The position numbers and the translations under genes were made by a program. From Candidatus Eiseniibacteriota bacterium (GTDB taxonomy: Bacteria; Eisenbacteria; RBG-16-71-46; SZUA-252): a stretch of DNA of 8,594 nucleotides. The DNA lies in the NCBI GenBank assembly GCA_016880395.1, contig JAEHDN010000129.1, forward strand, positions 1 to 8,594. The letters are read 5' to 3'. Each line of letters begins with the position of its first letter. Position 1 is the first letter of the stretch. This document shows positions 5,958-8,594 of the stretch, piece by piece. A model generated the notes under the pieces. It saw only the letters and a program-made list of their open reading frames with translations, did no database searches and was not told the origin of the DNA.

Positions 5958-7869
5958 TGCCCGAGGCCACCGGGACGGTGTAGTGCCCGGCCGCCTTCGG
6001 CTTCCAGGCGGAGAACCCGAGTGCGAGGAGCGCGCCGATGAACATCGAGATGCTGTTGAATCCGTTGATCGTGAACGCGATCCCGAGCCCCGTGGGCGAG
6101 GGGATGAACTTCTTGAAGCGAGGCAGCATCACCTCGAGCAGGGTCAGGATGATGCCGAGCGAGGCGCCGATCACGAGCCCGTAGCGAGCCGAGACCGGAA
6201 GCGCCCCGGGCCCCTTCGCGAGCAGCTCGGCCACGCCGCGCCAGACGAGCGCCGCCGGCGCCGGCCACTTCTCCGTGCCGAGGAGCGCCGGATCCGGGAT
6301 CAGGATGAAGAACACGGGAATCACGACGAGCGCCCCGGCCAGCACGCCGAAGAACTGCGCGAAGAACTGCTGGCGCGGGTTCGCGCCGAGCAGGTAGCCG
6401 CTCTTCAGATCCGTGAGCAGATCGCCCGCGCTGCCCGTGGCACCCGCGGTGATGTTGGCCGTCATGAGATTCGTGGGCACGTTCCCCGGCGCGATTGCGC
6501 CGAACGTGAGCTGCGTGATCTTGCTCAGCGGCCCGACCGGCGTGATGTCCGTCTCGCCCGTCGCGCGTGCGGCGACCACGACCAAGAGGAAGGTCGCGAG
6601 CACGGCGATCAGCCCCATCCACCAGTGGATGTGGAAGAAGAGATTGCCGAGCACGATGGCCGCCGTGCCGAGCACCGCGTAGCCGGCGATGAACCAGGAC
6701 CCGGGCACCTCGATCCTGTCCATGGGATCCGCCTGTCCTCCCGACTTCCGGAAGAAGGCGCCGATCGTGCTGAACGCGCGGATCACGCTCTTCCAGTTCA
6801 TGAAGAAGAGGAGGAGGCCGGACGTCACCATCATGGGAACGCCGATCCAGAGGCTCCAGCGCGAGATGTTGCGGAAGCTCGCTCCGGTGATGTCCCCGTT
6901 CCGGAGGAAGATCGGGGCGAGCCAGACGTAGTTGATGATTGCGCCGAGCATCAGGCTCCAGGCGGTGCGGAACGACATGATCGCGCCCGCCGCGATGAAC
7001 AGGAGCGACCCCTCGAAGGACATCGTCACCTGGTTGAGCCCGAGGACCTGGTCCTTGTACGAGCCGAGCTTGACCCAGCTCGTGCCCCACACGGTCTCGA
7101 TCCGCGGGTATCGAAGCCACGGCACGCTCGGGAACGTGACCCAGGACTTGACCGGCGCCCAGTCCGGCACGCCCTTGATGGGCAGCGCCCTCATCCACGG
7201 AGCGTCGGCGTCGCGCATCCAGGTGACGATGGCTCCCAGTCCGAGCGCCGAGAAGAGCGCTCGCGCCTGGCGGGCCGCCTCCCCGCCGGCTCCGTGGAGG
7301 CTCCGGAGGGTCGTGGCGGCAGCCACGCCGCTCGGGAACCGGAGCTGCTCGATATTGATGAGCTGGCGCTTCGTGGGTACGGCCAGGAACACGCCGAGCC
7401 ACGCGACGACCGCGAGCCACGGGATGAGGATCCAGCAGCGCGCCGCGAATCCGGTCGGCAGCACTGTGGGATCGAGCATGAGGAGCGCGGGGATCGCGTT
7501 CACCAGGCCCGCCCCGGTGATCGCGCCGGCCGCCGATGCGCACGACTGCATCGCGTTGTTCTCGAGAATGCTGTAGGGCGGGAAGAGCTTCGGGAGGCTC
7601 GCGTGGAGGACCGCGAAGATGGACCACGCCATGATGCAGGACGTGATGGCCACGCCCATGCCCCACCCGGACTTGAGCCCGACGTACACGTTGGAGCAGG
7701 CCATGACCATGCCCAGCATCATGCCCATGATGAGCGCACGCGCGGTGAGCTGCTTCATGCGGTCGCCGGCGTAGACGTTCTCGAACCAGTCGCGCTCGAT
7801 CTGCTCGGGAGTCCTCGGCCGCTCGTCGGCAGCTTTAGGCTTTTCAGATGAGGCGGTCGTGGTGCTCAC
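5890..7869 (-). CDS. OPT-family oligopeptide (or metal-chelate) transporter
   Basis: A 659-residue polytopic inner-membrane protein, by eye about 14-16 helices, which fits the usual bacterial OPT length. Diagnostic blocks are NVYVGLKSGWGMGVAITS (60-77), ENNAMQSCASAAGAITGAG (103-121), NITAGATGSAGDLLTDLKSG (472-491) and the closing GIAFTINGFNSISMFIGALL (596-615) with GIIAGESLMGVGIAVL. OPT proteins take up oligopeptides or, in the YSL branch, metal-chelate complexes, probably driven by the proton gradient; which applies here cannot be told. About 30 hydrophilic residues precede the first helix. The start is GTG at 7869, with AGGAGA five bases upstream on the minus strand. It follows the sorting-domain frame by 78 bases with a likely terminator between, so it probably has its own promoter, which I could not identify. 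Its last 68 bases overlap the end of ftsH tail to tail. Confidence 0.93.
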   Translation of the reverse strand: MSTTTASSEKPKAADERPRTPEQIERDWFENVYAGDRMKQLTARALIMGMMLGMVMACSNVYVGLKSGWGMGVAITSCIMAWSIFAVLHASLPKLFPPYSILENNAMQSCASAAGAITGAGLVNAIPALLMLDPTVLPTGFAARCWILIPWLAVVAWLGVFLAVPTKRQLINIEQLRFPSGVAAATTLRSLHGAGGEAARQARALFSALGLGAIVTWMRDADAPWMRALPIKGVPDWAPVKSWVTFPSVPWLRYPRIETVWGTSWVKLGSYKDQVLGLNQVTMSFEGSLLFIAAGAIMSFRTAWSLMLGAIINYVWLAPIFLRNGDITGASFRNISRWSLWIGVPMMVTSGLLLFFMNWKSVIRAFSTIGAFFRKSGGQADPMDRIEVPGSWFIAGYAVLGTAAIVLGNLFFHIHWWMGLIAVLATFLLVVVAARATGETDITPVGPLSKITQLTFGAIAPGNVPTNLMTANITAGATGSAGDLLTDLKSGYLLGANPRQQFFAQFFGVLAGALVVIPVFFILIPDPALLGTEKWPAPAALVWRGVAELLAKGPGALPVSARYGLVIGASLGIILTLLEVMLPRFKKFIPSPTGLGIAFTINGFNSISMFIGALLALGFSAWKPKAAGHYTVPVASGIIAGESLMGVGIAVLSALHLLG

Positions 7870-7874
7870 GAGGC

Positions 7875-7880
7875 TCTCCT
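7875..7880 (-). promoter_or_regulatory. Shine-Dalgarno AGGAGA for the OPT transporter
   Basis: On the minus strand AGGAGA is followed by five bases and then GTG at 7869-7867. This supports a GTG start for the transporter. Confidence 0.6.
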
Positions 7881-7897
7881 GGGTTGAAACGAGGAAA

Positions 7898-7918
7898 CGG
7901 GCCCGGCGGACGGGCCCG
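7898..7918 (-). terminator. Intrinsic terminator after the sorting-domain frame
   Basis: The self-complementary octamer CGGGCCCG occurs twice (7898-7905 and 7911-7918) with a five-base spacer, forming a strong eight-pair hairpin. Read on the minus strand it is followed by GTTTCCTCGTTTC, a T-rich stretch. It lies about 30 bases after the stop of the sorting-domain frame and before the transporter gene, so it should end transcripts coming from the right. Confidence 0.65.
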
Positions 7919-7947
7919 GCTGGATGGACAGGCTACGCGCGCTCCCT

Positions 7948-8208
7948 TCACTTCGCCACTACGAATCGACCCTGGCTCATGCCGCCCGGCATCTCGATCC
8001 GGTAGAAATAGACCCCGGTGGCCAGGGTCGATCCGCGGCTGTCGCGGCCGTCGATCGTTACCGTGTGTTCCCCGGCTTCGAGCCTCTGGCGCGGAAGAAG
8101 CGTTCGGACCAGTCGCCCCGTGAGATCGAAGAGCCGGATCGTGACGTCGCCCGGCGCCGTCGTTGCGAACTGGAGCGTCCCGAACGGATTGAGCGGGTTC
8201 GGCCACAC
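7948..8208 (-). CDS. FlgD/Ig-like C-terminal sorting domain (T9SS type A-like) without a protein body
   Basis: As drawn it has 86 residues, from a GTG with no good Shine-Dalgarno. The sequence is a complete beta-sandwich C-terminal module: WPNPLNPFG at the start, then ATTAPGDVTIRLFDLTGRLVR, a GEHTVTIDGRD strand and turn, SRGSTLATGVYFYRIEM, and a final QGRFVVAK. Such modules normally end long secreted proteins and serve surface anchoring or export. Here there is no signal peptide and no catalytic or binding body. The open frame continues upstream past GTG 8208 through a plausible linker (SSSPADTLTIIPTHGVSASV) to a TAG at 8299-8301, with no ATG, GTG or TTG in between other than 8208. It is best read as the tail of an interrupted gene or as a read-through extension of the rhodanese frame, which is in the same phase. 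A terminator follows. The domain call is firm; status as an independent gene is doubtful. Confidence 0.6.
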   Translation of the reverse strand: MWPNPLNPFGTLQFATTAPGDVTIRLFDLTGRLVRTLLPRQRLEAGEHTVTIDGRDSRGSTLATGVYFYRIEMPGGMSQGRFVVAK

Positions 8209-8298
8209 GGAGGCGGACGCGACTCCGTGGGTCGGGATGATCGTGAGCGTATCCGCCGGTGAGGAACTCCACCCGCCGAGAGCGCATTCTCGAAGCGC

Positions 8299-8594
8299 CT
8301 AGTGAACCAGCGCGGGGAGCCCTCGATCCACCCAGTCGTGCTGCATGTTCTGCGAGATGTATAGGATCTTCGCGTTCTTGAGCCCGAGCGAACGGGCGAT
8401 CCGGAACGCTGGGATCACGTTCGGGCAGTGCTCCCAGGGACAGCAGCCGCAGTAGAGGACGATCGCGCGATCCTTCGGCACGCTCTGGAGCAGGCGCGTG
8501 AGATCGTCGCGGCCACTCTGATTGCGGCACGGGCCCGCATAAGTGGACCCCGCGATGTGGGCGCTCTTGTAGAGCGTTGGGAACCCGACGTGCA
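8299..8594 (-). CDS. Rhodanese-like domain protein, C-terminal 97 residues (N-terminus outside window)
   Basis: The reading frame runs in from the right edge and stops at TAG 8301-8299. The visible part reads VGFPTLYKSAHIAGSTYAGP, then PKDRAIVLYCGCCPWEHCPN, then a C-terminal helix and strand ending in HDWVDRGLPALVH. This is the second half of a rhodanese fold. A-H-I-A-G-S is the conserved segment before the active loop, and the strand IVLY leads into the Cys-rich loop CGCCPWEHCPN, whose first Cys is the probable sulfur-accepting residue. I recognise this CGCCPW-CPN subgroup from small, often exported, single-domain rhodanese proteins. They may move sulfane sulfur or act in redox chemistry; the substrate is unknown. 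Because the start lies outside the window, a signal peptide cannot be checked. The sorting-type domain at 7948-8298 follows the stop codon in the same frame. Confidence 0.82.
   Translation of the reverse strand, partial: HVGFPTLYKSAHIAGSTYAGPCRNQSGRDDLTRLLQSVPKDRAIVLYCGCCPWEHCPNVIPAFRIARSLGLKNAKILYISQNMQHDWVDRGLPALVH

Noticed and set aside
5675..7666. 663-codon second minus-strand frame over the transporter and the ftsH end
   Set aside because: Low-complexity His/Arg/Gly/Ala composition; the neighbouring frame carries the OPT motifs.
5902..7851. 649-codon open frame on the plus strand opposite the OPT transporter
   Set aside because: Its translation is a monotonous Arg/Glu/His/Asp/Pro mixture with no domain or membrane pattern. 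It mirrors the GC-biased third positions of the transporter and has no supported start.
7844..8530. 228-codon minus-strand frame spanning the rhodanese and sorting-domain region
   Set aside because: The translation is Arg/Pro/Ser-rich without motifs, whereas the other frame gives recognisable rhodanese and sorting-domain sequence.
1..8594. CRISPR arrays, tRNA or rRNA genes, insertion sequences, phage or defence genes
   Set aside because: No spaced direct repeats, no tRNA-like arms or rRNA-like stretches, no transposase or integrase motifs, and no terminal inverted repeats with target duplications were seen on reading.

Overview
This is a high-G+C bacterial chromosome segment (about two thirds G+C by eye) with densely packed genes on both strands. 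The lineage cannot be fixed from one window. A short carboxy-terminal module with the WPNPLNP motif and a FlgD/Ig-like fold (7948-8208, minus) is the kind of secretion or sorting tail common in Candidatus Eisenbacteria, the FCB group and related phyla. Together with the high G+C this makes an Eisenbacteria-like or similar environmental bacterium my best guess, as an inference only.

Layout, left to right. (1) The last ~41 codons of a FAD-dependent amine oxidase (+), whose end overlaps a promoter for (2) a small multi-pass membrane protein of unknown function (185-811, +). (3) A convergent alpha/beta hydrolase (961-1695, minus) whose first residues look disturbed. (4) A 78-residue Lys/Arg-rich protein with an acidic Ala/Pro tail (1889-2125, +), translated from TTG behind a strong Shine-Dalgarno. 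(5) A hairpin, then a Ser/Thr protein kinase with about six N-terminal membrane helices (2168-3868, minus). (6) Divergent from it, the membrane AAA+ zinc protease FtsH (3945-5957, +). (7) An OPT-family transporter (5890-7869, minus), whose 3' end overlaps that of ftsH by 68 bases. (8) A hairpin followed by T-rich sequence, then the sorting-type C-terminal domain, and in the same frame upstream, behind an amber codon, the end of a rhodanese-like protein that runs off the right edge.

The genes do not form one obvious pathway. The most coherent regulatory feature is the 76-bp kinase/ftsH divergent region. Neither gene has a Shine-Dalgarno, and both have a TAnnnT box exactly six bases before the start codon, which suggests two leaderless transcripts. 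The kinase is a plausible membrane sensor and FtsH a membrane quality-control protease, but a functional link is only inferred from position.

I found no CRISPR array, tRNA, rRNA, insertion sequence or defence island, and no convincing new multi-gene system. The points most worth checking are the amber codon between the rhodanese and sorting-domain frames, the probable one-base shift at the start of the hydrolase, the paired leaderless promoters, and the ftsH/transporter overlap. No gap between genes exceeds 300 bases.
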